Shown here piece by piece: positions 22,728 to 35,579 of a stretch of DNA of 64,000 nucleotides; the stretch's first letter is position 1, and the number at the start of each line of letters is the position of its first letter. Under the pieces are notes generated by a model that worked only from the letters and a program-made list of their open reading frames with translations, searched no databases and had not been told where the DNA came from. The translations under genes were made by a program, and so were the position numbers. The DNA is from Pseudisothecium myosuroides (Eukaryota; Streptophyta; Bryopsida; Hypnales; Lembophyllaceae): assembly GCA_951799445.1 (NCBI GenBank), contig OX637287.1:48079724-48143723 (forward strand). The letters run 5' to 3'.

Positions 22728-25700
22728 GGGTTACCTGTCTGCTGGTCTGTCTGCAATTGACCCTCCCTGCCTTTGTCTTCTTCTGCGGAGAAAACTTCGC
22801 TGTGCGTGGCGCAGTGTGTTCACTTAGCGATTCTCCATTTCCGCTGGCTGGTGATGCAGAAGCGCAGTTCGTGGCTGTTTGCGCATGAAGGTTCCTCTCT
22901 TCGGCCGAGGAGCGCCGTTTCTTGTGAATCTTGAACTTGCTCTTTAGTTTAGATACCAACTCGCAAATGCCGGGGCAGAAAATAATTTCCTTCACGACGT
23001 CCTGGCGCTGACGACGCACGAGGTGTGGCTGCTCGGAGTTATCGCAACCGCGCGGGGGGAGTGAATTCATGGGAGGCTGTCGGTAGCGCCTACGGAGCCG
23101 CTGCAACAGGTTGAGACTGATGTCCTTTGTATGCGCGTTTCTTTTTGAGTCTGTTTCCGAACCGGAGAGCGTGTGCTGTGTATTGTTTGCAGATTTACTC
23201 TTGAAGATTCCGTTTGGGTTCGTTTTTTGTTTGTTTTCGTGTATTTTTGTTCTATCGACAACCATGGTGTTCAATCTGAACTGATGACCTAATTACGCAA
23301 AGGAAAGTGCGAGATAGTGATGGATCAGATCGAGTTGATGAAGCCTGTCCGTCGCTGTTTGTGGAAGTTGAACCTTTTTCTGGAGGGTCTTCGGCTGTGA
23401 ACTAGGTTAGTCTCGATGCAAGGCCGAGCCAGCGTGGCGTGGCTGTTTGACCGCCACGATGACCCTCGCTCTGGAAGCAATAACCAGACATCGCTAGTTT
23501 TCGGTGAGATCGAGCCTTTCACTTTGTCGCAACTCTCGGGTTATTCTAGTCGGGAGATTTGTGCCGGCCTTTATCCCCCTAGCGCTCGTCGTCTTGGTTT
23601 GGTCCTTGAATTGGCTTTGGACGACGGTGCTGGAGGATATTTTGTGAGGCATTTCAACAAGTCCCGCTGTCTTAGGGTTTGTTTGGGTATTGTTTCTGCA
23701 GTCTTGAGTTTTTAGTCGGTAAACTGGTTCGGCAACTATCAGGAGAGATCTCACCGTATGCCGGTTACGCAACACGTTCTACTAGTGAGGACTAATTCAA
23801 GGGTTGAGACTTGGAATCGGTGTTCGCTTAGTTCCCACAGTGAGAGAGAATGGATTGCAAGCTGCCACGGACGATTGAAATGGTGCTCACAAGTCCGCTG
23901 CAATGATCCATTTGGACTTGAGATTGATGAAGTCATAGATCAATTTGGAGTGCTTTCTTCTCTGACAGATGCCAGCGCTCTTGCAAATTTGAGAATCTTA
24001 GTCGAATGCCCGGCATTTTGAGTCTGACGTAGAAGGCCCTTGCGTGAAAATTTACGTTGGTGCGCAGCTGTCCTTCTCGCCCACGCAGCCGCTGGAACAG
24101 GATGAGCCTGCTTTCCTTTCCTTTTGTGCCTGGGTCTCAGTTCCTGTTCACGGCTGAGGGATCCAAACTTGAGAGCAGAGCGCTGCGTTTTGTAAGCGCA
24201 TTTAGTCCGCGACGGAGCCCACTGTGGTCGGTCTTGAGTTTGTTCTGTTGGTTGTGCTTTTGTTTTTCCGATAATCGTAGTCTGCTAGAGACTTTGTTTC
24301 GTAGATGGTGCACTACTCGAGCAAGTAAAAGAGAGATAAAGGTGGGTCAGATGGATGGCTGAAGCTTTGGAGCTCGCAGTCGTAGGGCCCGTGATGCTCG
24401 TGACAGCTATCCCCAAAGCAGAGGCTGACAAGCGCCGTACGCTCAGTGCACAACGTGTTTCCGGCAATCAAACTCTATAGTTGAATGGGCAGCGCACTAG
24501 GCGTCAGCAATGGTCAATTAGGGTTGAGATTTGACGAATTCATGGAGTGGAGCAATTTCTTTTTTGGCAGATGATTCGAGTGTGTCACTGTGTTGCAAAT
24601 TTCGGAGTCGTAATCGAGTGCCGTTGGGGTTCGAAGAGAAGATTCGGTATTCATGGTTATGTCGATGAGATGTCTTGCGACTAAAGAACAATTTAACATT
24701 TGGCTTGTTGTTTATGATTACCGATGGAGCTGGGTGTGAATGTCCGTCTTTTGTGTGGAAAACTCAGAAATGAGCTAAATAATGGCTTAGATACGAGCTC
24801 ATTAGGGCCTTTCGTTAATTTCAGGTCTCTCGTGGTGCAGTTTACTCAGAGTCCGTTTCGCCGCTGCAAAATGTGGTGGTGGTAAATTTGCTCAGCAAGA
24901 GGAGTTTGCGTTGCCCTTTGGCGAGAATCTGCTTTTGAGTACTATGAGTCTGTAGGTTCATAGAGGAGTCTACTGTTTCTACGTTTCTACGTGTTCAGGC
25001 TACAGGTTCATTTCCGAATCCAGTGTATCAGTCTTCTCAGAATCATTTTGTGACTTTCAGAACACAATTTTGTCGCCGATAAAATTTCAATCCACAGGTT
25101 GATATATTCATGTTCTTCTTTCTTAAGGTGCAATTACCTGACTTGCATAATTCCGATACAGTTTAAGAATCTGCAAGCCTGGATTTCAGCTCATGTTCAG
25201 ACTCCAGCATGTGTTCCGAGTACAACGTTCGTTCAAATTCCGCAAGCTGGAGAACCCTGATTTTTGTTTTCATCAAACGGGTCAAGTAATTGCACTTCAC
25301 CCACTCATGACAAAATAGGATTTTATGAAGGATTGAAATCCTGTTCGGTAGGGTTCCGTAATTGTTCCTTCCGGTCAGGTTACTAATTTGAAGGCTCCCT
25401 CTCGAAGCCACCGGGCGAGACCTCACCGTAAGTCGGTTTAGCAACTCGTGCTAGTTACGACTACTTCTAGGGTTGAGAGAATGAATCGGTGTACGGACCG
25501 AAGTTGCCCCTGAGGATTGAAATGGTGCGCAGTTTCGCACAAGTTCTCTCCGAGGATCCATCTTGGCTTGCGGTTTGAAGTCCTGAATCAGTTTTCAGTG
25601 CTCTCTTCTCTGACAGATTGCAGGATGTCGCTCTTGCAACTTTGAGAGTCTTTGTCCAATGGCTTGCATTTTTTGTTGGGATTTGAAGGAGTACCCGTAT

Positions 25701-25870
25701 TTGTGACTGACGAAGAAGGCCCTTACAACTAATTGAAATCCTGTCCTTCATGTAGTAAATATTTGACTTGGTTCTTTTTTAGAACTCATTGTTGGGTGTT
25801 AAACGTGAGTATTTCTATGCGACATCTGAAAGGAACTCAATTGTGGCCTCGATGCAAACACATGAGAGCA
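22728..25870. repeat. Block U, copy 1
   Basis: This is homologous to 7,073-10,985 and 39,707-43,560. Compared with copy 2 it lacks about 240 bp near 22,985-23,005. The internal repeat segments recur: 'ctgacagatg...' at about 23,964 and 25,611, with a weaker version at 24,563, and 'agccgctg(c/g)aacagg' at about 23,096 and 24,088. The longest minus-strand frame (22,717-23,274, 185 codons) begins MNTMVVDRTKIHENKQ and includes THTKDISLNLLQRL-like residues. That short piece is also open in copies 0 and 2, but the frame downstream is not kept. No known domain was seen. It lies about 2 kb upstream of TNL1. Confidence 0.75.
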
Positions 25871-27950
25871 CGTCTATTAATTTCAGAGCCACAATGGGTC
25901 AGTCTACTCAGTGGCGGCCTAACCGGTAATACCGTAGTAATATTAGTGGTCTATCCTCTGCATATAGACGTTTCTACGTTGAAACTGACTGAGCAGATCA
26001 AAAGAATGCATTGTGCATTTTATACAGGAATGCGGTTATTCCAAGAGCCTGAAGGTTGTTTTGAATATGTTATTCCCGTGACCAACATCTCTTGAATCTA
26101 AATTGATGGAACCGGAAGGTTGCGAAGGGTGGAGGGAGGAGACTCAATGTTACATTTGGTGACGTCATTTGTAGAGTAGCCTAATGGAGTGATGGGATAA
26201 TGAATCTCTGGAGATGCACTTGGTTTCCTTGTCATTGCAACTGTTGGATCTCCTCTTGAGCATTGGAAGTTCCGATTGTGCTCATTATCTAGCAAAGCTC
26301 ATAAGTGTAGAACAAATCTATGGCTTGAGTTCTGAATTTTCTTTAATTGAAAAATCCTTGCTATTACAATCATTAGGGTCTCACAATTGTGGTGTAATTT
26401 TATGAATTTGTTGTAGTATTTTTGACTACTTGAGCTATTGTTGAGTTGTTGTAGACCTTGTCATGAGTAGAATAGCCATGTAGGTATTGGTATGTAGACT
26501 TGAGCTTGTTTGAATTTTGTTTTGGATTGTTTTGTAAATTGATTTGATGCATCATTTGGGATTCAAAGGATGGTTTGGGGTTTAAAGTGAAAGCGGACTA
26601 TTGGATATCTAGGAAGTTGAATAATTTCATTTGAGTTGTAACTTTTAAACCAAAGATGAATATGTTTAAAGCAATAGATCCGAAAGACCCATCGCAAAGA
26701 CATTGTTGTTTGAAGTGTAGAGAGTATGCAATTGGGTTGGTGTCAATTGATTGTTATGGAATAACTAGAGGTGAGCAACATCTTTGAATTGAATGGCCAA
26801 GAGGATGTACCCTAAGGACCTAGTTGATTGAAGTCCAAGGAGAGTGCCAAACTTTCTTTGCTTGTATTGAGAGTGTTGAGCTTGTAGGGATAGTGAAGCT
26901 TTGAATGGTTGTCTTGATTTAAAAGAGTTTACAAATTCAAAGCTTATGTCATTTGGTGTTTAACATGCAATAATGTGTTGGACCCATTTATTAGATTAAG
27001 ACCTAAAATGAGATAGTTTATTAGTAGGAATTGTGGTCCAATGATTTTTTGAATGCATTTAGGATAGTCTTCATTATTCATTGCATGTATTCTTTGTTTG
27101 ATGTTTACAATGGTACCAGTTTTGGCAAAGTTTAATGCAATTGTACTTATACATGTGTTCTCTCCTTGTTATCAGGATCTTCATTGCTACCAATTACAAC
27201 TTGGTGAAAGCAATAGCCATGAGTGTGATTTGAGCAATCATCTCTATTTCTAAATGGTGTGATTTTTTAAACTTGAATTTGTACATGAGATTGTGGGAAC
27301 CACTATTATAGAAGAAGATCTTCACAATGTTTTAATGCTCCCAGTGTGCAAGTATTTTATTTCTTGATTGGACAATATTACAATAATGAGTAACTCATAT
27401 CTTCGCTCTTTCGCATTCAAAGAATTCTAAGAAGAATTGATTTTTTTGAGTCCATTCAATCAACAGCATTGTCTTATTGCAATAAACATGTCTTACATCT
27501 CAAACGTATGTACCCTTGTGGTAGTTGTGCAGTTATGAAAGATTGCCCACTAAGGTTATTACAAAGTTGTTTAGAAATTAGGAACGATTGAATAAAGAAA
27601 ATTCTAAGACACGTAATGTGTCACAATTGATTGTTCCAATCATGACTTTGCTTCATCTTTTGGTTGCTTGTCTAGTTTTTATATCTTAGGGTTCACTAAT
27701 GAAGAGGTCCATCCTCTCAAGCAACCCGTCATGTATGTTATTTATTAAAGCCTAGTTTAAATGATGTTAAAACACCCTTCATTTTGTTTGAATAATGATT
27801 TTGTATTGAGTGTCTTGGAGAGGATTTAGACCATGTGAGTACTTTGCTTTTGCTTATTTTGTGAGTCTTGTATGGTGGTTTGCGTTTGACAACCAGTTGT
27901 AGAAGTTCGTATTTTAGGATTTTCATTTTTACTAAAGGATGTAATGAACA

Positions 27951-30900
27951 ATGTGCTTGCAGGAATGCAGTCAAGATAATGATAATTCAATGGCAAATTG
28001 TTTAGAAGCTGATGCAATGCCTAGGTGATGTCCTTAACCTCTTGAAATTTGTCTTCTCAAAGTATTGTTGGGGATTATGGCATGTTTGAACCTTGATACA
28101 TGCAAGCACTATTGATTACTCTTCATATCATAAGTCTCATCATTTGTTTTACATTTTAAGAGTGGTGTTGTATTTTTTTATATGCACTTATTCCTTCATG
28201 TTTTAAAAGATCTTACAATGATATAGGTGTTTTAGTGAAAGCTCTCGCAACGATCCTATTTTGGACCCCAAACATAAGATCTTTCTAAGTCATAGTGGAG
28301 CTCAAAAGGAGTTTGTGGAACACCTTTGCAAGGCCTTGGAAGACCGGTGGCACTATCCCTTTTTTGATCGCCGCCCTGAAAGCTTACCAAAGGGTGAAAG
28401 ATTTCCTGAGTTGATCATTCAAGCTGCAGAGCAATGTGAGATGTTGATTGTAGTGGTGTCCGATGAGTATTTTATGTCCAAGTGGCCCATGATCGAATTG
28501 AATGCTTTTGTGAAAGCTCATGAGTTGAACCATAGGGCTAAGTGTCCACAAGGTGGACCGAAGATTTTGCCTCTCTTTTACGGGCTTTCAATAGGTGAAT
28601 TGGAGGATGTGGCTTTGCACAAGAAATGGTTTGAGAGTTGGGAGAAGTTGGCTGAGGATGATCCCAAGAAGCGCATTGTAGTAAATGATTGGAAGTATGC
28701 CTTGGATGTTTTGAGGTCCTTCAATGGTTTGGAGTACAACAAGAAAATGAAGGGGATTGTAGCTTACGAAGATGAGATTGTGAACCATGTTTGCAAGTCC
28801 ATTATTCCGGATTTGAAGTGGGATGATTCACATGTCCAAGGCAAATCAAGTATTTGCAAGGTAATGTCCACAGGTACCTCACACTTCTAAATTTCTTTGT
28901 TTCTTTTGCTGATTAGATGGATGCATAAATTGTTTTGAAATCTCATTGATTTCTTGTCAAAACTATAGTTTTTTGAATTGAGAAAATTTGATCAATTAGA
29001 TGCACTTTTTTATTTTTCTATGTTCAAAGTATTGGAATTTAAACCATTTCTAGGACGGTGCGTTGGTGGGCTCTATAGGCAATTGGTGAGAAGATTGGAA
29101 GCATGAGAGTTTCAAAGAAATACCACGTCAAAGTGGTTGGTCTCCATGGAGTGGGTGGTATTGGCAAGACTACAACTTGCAAGACATTGTCGAATGAATT
29201 GTTGAGGGAATATGAAGGGCGAGTGTGCCATCTTGAATTCCCAAGTGTTCCTTCGAAAGATTCCACAGAGCTCTTTCGAAAAGCATTGGTAGACTTGACG
29301 AGGAAAAGCACAACGGTGATTCAGTTATTGAATGAAGGCGAGGTGAGATTGTTGGTGTAGATGGCATTTTCTAAATGGGTTCAAATTATATTAGAAAATT
29401 GAATACTTGAAATCTAGTTTTGTTGACTATATTATAAACAATAGTTGAGGGTGATTGCAAGAAACACCTATCTTATTTTCATCACACCTTGTGTCCTTTT
29501 GTTTTTGGGCCATAACTTTTGCGTTTCGGCTTCAAATGACTCCAGATCTATAGGTAAGGTACTATTATAAGTCTTACCTAATTTTTTTGGTGTTTTCAAA
29601 AATGTTTTACTATACAAAAATTGCTTATGATTTTATGTTTACACAGTGAGCTTCATTTAGCTTGCATTTTGAAACATATAAAGTATATTTTTGGTGGTTC
29701 TTTTGGTGAATGACCATCTCTATAGAGTTGTTACAAACGGCCAATTTTTATTTTATTTATTAAAAAAATTCCTATTTTTAACTAATTAAAACATCAAAGT
29801 ATCTAATTTTTTGAGTTTTGGTACTTTTCTAGTTCTCCTATTTAGAAAATTTTCCTAGACTTTTCCTTTGGTGGTTACCTTCATCATAAAGGTGTGTACA
29901 TTAGCCATATTTTGGTTTACATTTTTATAAGTACTCCAAAAAAAATCATGAGTTCTATTACAAAACAGAACAAATAGTACAGGTGTTTCTTACAATCACC
30001 CTTAACACTTATGTTTACTTAAATGTCTCCCCGAAATTGTCTCCCCATATATGAGAAAGTTTATTTCAAGGTTTTGCACTATTGAAGGTGATGTCTCATG
30101 CAATGATATGCTTGAAATTGTGTGTTAAGATATGACATGCTTCTTGAACATTTAGCTAATGCTTATATTTTGGTCTCTTGAATGTGAGCAGTGCAAACAC
30201 GCTTTGCGTACAAGTCTTTCCAAGCAAAAAGTTTTTTTGGCTATCGACAATGTCTCTGATGACCACGACTCAATCAAGCATGCAAAGATGTTTTTGGAAG
30301 CTCCTCATCATAAGGAGAGTTTGGTGATTGTGACTGCTCGTTCTAAAAGTATTCTTGAGCACTTAAGGATAGATGGCAATGCATGTGTTGAGATGCCAGA
30401 GCTTGAAGAGGTGGATGCAATGAAATTGTTCATGCACCATGCTGCTTATGGGAAGGAGTTTCTTGAAGATGAAGATAAGGTTCACATATTGAAGTGCATC
30501 CAAAGGTGTTATTTTTCGAAGGGAGATGGAGTCGATTATGGTTCCCATTACCATCCTTTGGCTTTGGAAGCTTTGGGTTTGCAATTGGGTTACCATGGCA
30601 AGAATCCTATGGAATGGGTGAAGCATTTGCCAAGGGTTAGAACTTTTAGCTCTTTGTCAAGGGCCAATCCAGTCTTTGACATTTTGAGGAGCAATTTCGA
30701 CTTGCTACCATCAAGTGAACAAACTTTGTTCATGGATGTGGGGTTGTTTGAGCGTCGTTGTCGTTGTACCTTTTTCGACAATATTGAAGAATTGTTTGAT
30801 ATCTCGAGTATTGAATGGTTGTGCGGCTTGCACAAGGAAAACGAAGATGAAGTTCTGCATCGGGTACACTATTTGCATTTCTCTTTTTCAAGTTTTGTGT

Positions 30901-32973
30901 TTTAATAAGCTTTCCATTTCTTGTTTCAAGTTTCTCTTATTGTTTCACCACTTACTTGTAGTTGTCATTGGTAATGAATAATGTCCATCATTGTTATTCT
31001 TGACTAATCAAATCTTCTCAAAATCACTTTGTATTTAAATTGAACATTTGAGGTATTGAATTAGAGATAAGAAGGTTGGAATTTGATAATGAGTTGTTCA
31101 ACTTTGAAAGTTGTTCATGAGTCAAAATGAGTTGCACTAGTAGCTACATTACAAAGTCAAATATTCTATTGGGAGTCCTTTGAAGTAATGGAACTCTTTA
31201 CTAGTACATCATCAATCAAAGAAGGTAAATGGAATGAAATGGAATGTGAAAACCATCAATTGATTCATTTGATTGGAGTTTTTATTTCAATCTTTTGTAT
31301 TGGCCATTTGAAGGATGTTCTAGTCATGTAAGCCAAGTATTTTGTAGTTTGTTGAACATATCAAAATGCATCTAGTTTACTTATGCATTGTTAGGTGAAT
31401 AGTATGTCTTACAAACTTATTTGTGTTGGTGTTGGATTGGCAGTTGGAGAATTTGAAACGAAAAGGCTTGTTGCAAGATGTGGATTTGACAATTGGAACG
31501 ATAAACATGCACGATTTGTATATTGAGTTTGCTGAATTGGAAGCAAAAGGATCTTTCAATGAGTTGGGAGACTTAGAAAAGCGGAAGTGGGTGGTTGTGG
31601 ACGATGGCAATCTCACAGAGCTTGAAAAAACGCCAAGTGGTAGATGTTGGCCCAAATTGGTACGCCTTGCTATTGCACAACCCTGGTCTTTAGCCACAAA
31701 GAAACAATCCCAAGTTGTTGGTCAAATTGCAACTTTGGAGGGAATCCAATGGGACCATTTTTCCAATGTTGAGGTATTGCATTTGGAAGGGTTGCATTGG
31801 GGACAGGGAACTTTCAATTTCGAGTGCTTGATGGCCATAAGGGTTTTGTATTTGGTTCAAACTGTGGAGCTTGGCAGCGTTGAAGGCTTGGGAAAATTGA
31901 AGAACCTCACTGATTTCTATTGGTCATCCGTGACTGAGGGTTCTCATTTTGTTGGACAATTTCCTTCACCTCTCAAAACATTGTGCATCAAAGAATTCTC
32001 AGATGAGGTTATGGTTTTGGGATTAGACCTCCTTGTTCGATGCCACAATTTATCTCAACTTTATCTTTATCAGGTGGAAGTGAGTATGTTGGATTTGAGC
32101 AGTTGTAGGTCCCTAGAAAGTGTGTCTCTTTATGAAATTTCAAAGTTGCAAACCTTGTCAGGCTTCTCAACTTGTCGACCATCCAACCTACAATCCCTTG
32201 TCATTGATGAGTGCTGGGATCTAGTTGATATTCCAGGGATTGGTCACCTTATTGGCCTTAAGGAATTATGGATTATGCGTTGTCCAGTGTTGGAGGTTCG
32301 AAGACTATTTGCTATCACCGAATGGTCTGATTTGGAATTTAGATTACCAAGAGGAGAGGTTCAAAGTCTAGTGGTAGGTGCAGAAGATTCCATTCCACGC
32401 CAGCTTCAAGAACTTTCTTTCTCATTTGGTCCCTCCGTGGTGAGAGTGCATCTCGGTGCATTCAACCAATTGGAAGTTTTGAACTTGAGATCGAGCGATG
32501 GATTGATGTCCTTGGAAGGAGTGGGGGAGTTGCCTGCATTGAGACACTTGAATCTTATCGACTGCGAAAATTTGTTGCGTTTGGCTGACTTGAGTAAATT
32601 GAGGAACCTCAAAGACCTTAACCTTACTGGATGTTATGCTCTCGAGCTTCATGAAAAAGATATTCAAATGCTTTCAGAGTTGCCTTTGTTGCAGTCGGTG
32701 CCCTTTTCAGGAGAGATTTTTTCGTCGAATTTGAGGTTGGACTTTGTTCGACGGAAGGCACTAATTCATTCATGCAAAGAGAGGCACAAGGTTTCATGTT
32801 TTGGGATGGATTGGAAGCAGCACGAATGGGAGGAGAGAGATTTGGACGCACCACCACTTAAAATTGCAAAGCATGGCCCTATATTGGTGAGCAGGAGGTC
32901 ACATGCGCACAAATTGAAAGCACGTTGGCAGACTTTGGAGCATTCGATGCAAATTGAATGGTCAAGCCTCTAG
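27951..32973 (+). CDS. TIR-NBS-LRR immune receptor TNL1, five exons, apparently intact
   Basis: Predicted exons: 27,951-28,024, 28,227-28,860, 29,079-29,342, 30,192-30,863 and 31,444-32,973. All junctions are GT-AG and all phases agree, giving about 1,057 residues. The first in-frame ATG after an upstream in-frame TGA is at 27,951; an ATG at 27,990 is an alternative. The TIR domain (about 38-170) starts KIFLSHSGAQK and keeps the Glu of WPMIEL, the position of the NADase catalytic Glu in plant TIRs. NB-ARC has the P-loop GVGGIGKTT (about 260-268), kinase-2 VFLAIDNV, an RNBS-B-like LVIVTARS, HPLALEALG at the GLPL position and MHD as NMHDL (about 570). LRRs follow to about 1,000. This family senses pathogen effectors inside the cell. 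No effector or partner can be inferred. Confidence 0.9.
29449..30001. mobile_element. Family E element in TNL1 intron 3
   Basis: The ends GGGTGATTGCAAGAAACAC and GTGTTTCTTACAATCACCC are flanked by TTGA (29,445-29,448) and TTAA (30,002-30,005). It lies in the intron between the P-loop exon and the kinase-2 exon. The same element is at the same place in TNL2, so it was there before the duplication. Non-coding. Confidence 0.85.
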
Positions 32974-34470
32974 CAATTGCAGCGGGCTGAGCCAACTGAA
33001 ACGTAGGCTGGCGCTCATTGGTCTCTTCTTTGAGTGCTTCTTACAAGGAGTTACCGACATCACCAAGCTTGTGCCTTGATTTGGAAAGAGAAGATGGTCT
33101 CTTATGATCCAACTTGGTTCTGGAGAGGTGGCCATGCGCTTAGCAGTCTGTTTGCACAGCATTCAGATTAGGCGAATTCTTTGTTGGTTATCGAGTGGAA
33201 TTTGACAACGTAAATGGACAAAGGATGCACATGGAGGTTGAGCTTGGTTTTTGTCTTTCCTGTACCTCTCTTATTAGGGTTTTAAGAATCGCGGCTGATT
33301 GGTTTGAGAAATTGTTGTTAATGATAAGTGCACTAACATTTAGTCCTCGATCACAGTGGCAATCAAAATGTTTGGTCCCGCAAGAGGATTCGTTCAGTTT
33401 GATATTTTTCTCAGCAGCATGCGTGTGTTGAATATTGGAAACATTTGCGACTCTCCCATTGTTTGTGAGCTACAAAATTTTGCGGGAGCCTCAGTTGTTT
33501 TTTTATCTTTTTTACAGTTTCTTCTATTTGCATTGTGTTGGTCTTTGAGAGATCCCTATGTAATTTCTGACCTTCACACCCACCACAAAGATTGGTAGTG
33601 TGAGATTGCCATTTAAGAAGTTGTTCATAGTACAAGCACAATTGAAGTATGTAGGTTGTTGTACTATACAATAGCTTAAGAAACGAAACAGTGGATCATT
33701 TATGGTTAAAATGTCATTTTCTGAAGGTTAAAATGCCATTGTGATGAAAGGAATTAGTGTAGAAGTCACAATAGTAGGTGTATTGATCAACAAAACAGAA
33801 ACCATTTGTTGACATTTTGGCCACAACCAGATTGAACTTGCTCTGTTTCACCACAATTTACTCCATAATTTATATGATTGAGAAGTCTTAATTAGGTTCC
33901 AAGATGATTTGTGATTGATCATCCCATGAAAATAGAGACAATTTATACGATGGTGCGTGGTTCTGTACAGTATAGTACTGGCCACTATTGTTGAGGATAA
34001 TTTGCAAAAGTCATGCTGTTGTTTTTGAAGTTTGAACTCAATTTTTGGGAGCCGGCACTGGATTGGACAGAAGTCTTTGTCCATATATATCACTACAAAC
34101 AATAAGAATACAATGATAAAAAACCAAGTCTGAAAAGCAATTTTGCAACCATTCAGGCGCAAAGTCTTTTAGTGCCTTATTTGGGTTGGGAGTTGCAAGC
34201 CGGTGGGACCAATATTCCAATTTCAAGAGGGAGCCGACTAAATTGTCTGCAACTATGAGTTTTCGACTGTAGTCCACTGGACAACAAGGTAGATCTTGTG
34301 GCACAAGGTATGTAATGCCGCTTTAGTTGAGAGCAAGGGCGATGCTCTGGAAGCCGAGCTTATCAAAGTGTTCTGCATACTAACAACCTCCAACTCAAGC
34401 AACAGGCCTCAACACTCTATCAACAACAACTTTCTCCCTAGCACACAAAACCTCAACCTTGAGCCTGATG

Positions 34471-35579
34471 ACAGCTGGAGCCAGTCCCTCGGGTACCAAG
34501 TCGCTAGAGGTAGCAACACTCGAGCCCTCTTTCCACCCCAAAGGCACTCTCGTATTTTCATTTCATCCCGGCTGAGGTCAACAGCATCTGGGACCAAGAG
34601 TCATGGCCTCACGGGGGCCTTCACAACATTTCTCGACTATGAAAACCAGGAGCACCACTAATTTAGGTATTACAAGCAATGAACCACTACTTTGTAAATT
34701 AGTCACCCAGCTATCTTGCTTGCTCTGACTTGTGTTGTTTACTTATTATTGATCATACACTCACTCTTAGAATATGTTTCCCCACCGATAAGAAATTGAG
34801 TTGGTGATTTCAGTATCACTGATACCGATCATGGACTTGCACCCGTTGCAGGGTCTGGAAAATTGCCTGCAAGAGACCAAGGCAAAGCTGAGAGCACGCA
34901 CTCCGTGGCTTCAGAAGACGGCAGCATTTCCAACAAGCGGAGTTGCTACTATTCAAGGACTGATTCTGTTTATAAGAGTTGCATACTCCAGGGGCTCAGG
35001 AAGTTGTTGTGCACTTTGGGTGGGGTTGCATTTAGGCAAGGGTAGCAAATAAAGGTACTTGCGTTAGGTAAAGCATTTGGAATCCTCAATTTTGTTAATG
35101 ATATGTTTGGTTTCACAAGTTTGTCAAAAGACCCACATCAGACACCTAGGGAATGACCCCATTACGTTTATTTTCCAATAAATGAGATTTGGGCCACTAT
35201 CAATGTCTTTGGTGACAGTAATGGAGTGATTTGTGACCTCATTTGAAACTTTCAGCTTTTCAATTTAAATTTTCATTACAAAAAGCAACTATTTTAGGCC
35301 TTCCATGTTTAAAAATATTGTGACTACTTTAGGTGAGTAAAACGAGCATTATGGATATAGTTTTTGTTGGTTTTGGAGTAGTCTAGATAGAGACTCTTTT
35401 AGACAGAACACTTCAAAAATTAATAACAAATTCATACTTTGTCAAAAAATATAGTTTCAATTGCTCTTGCCATTTTCACACTTGACACTTGTTTTTATAT
35501 GGAAAAAAAATTAAAAAATTTCAGCAATGGCACAAGGGCAAACTCCTAATTCTAACCATAATGGGCTGTTTTACTTTAT
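34471..35579. other. Spacer between modules 1 and 2
   Basis: This is unique sequence in the window. A short open frame crosses the module end (34,296-34,661) and two overlap at 34,801-35,052, but none has a recognisable motif. The frame at the module end is not kept in module 2. No inverted or direct repeat marking the duplication junction was seen. Confidence 0.5.

Larger units (their letters stand above)
16510..34470 (+). repeat. Segmental duplication copy 1 (module 1)
   Basis: From about 16,510 ('ggtacatgatttccacaaatatgg') to about 34,470 ('cctcaaccttgagcctgatgacagctg') this matches 35,580-52,420 in the same order and orientation. It carries AT-rich sequence, the MYND fragment, block U and TNL1. 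Similarity is very high in the TNL exons and lower in the AT-rich left part. Length differences are due to identifiable insertions listed separately. AT-rich sequence in 17,822-18,830 and 25,871-27,950 holds no recognised gene, although it is conserved between copies. Confidence 0.9.

Noticed and set aside
22728..25870. Block U as an LTR retrotransposon or rDNA spacer
   Set aside because: No LTR pair, primer-binding site, polypurine tract, gag/pol motif or rRNA sequence was seen.
34296..34661. 121-codon plus-strand frame at the end of module 1
   Set aside because: The frame is not kept in the homologous part of module 2 and no domain is visible.
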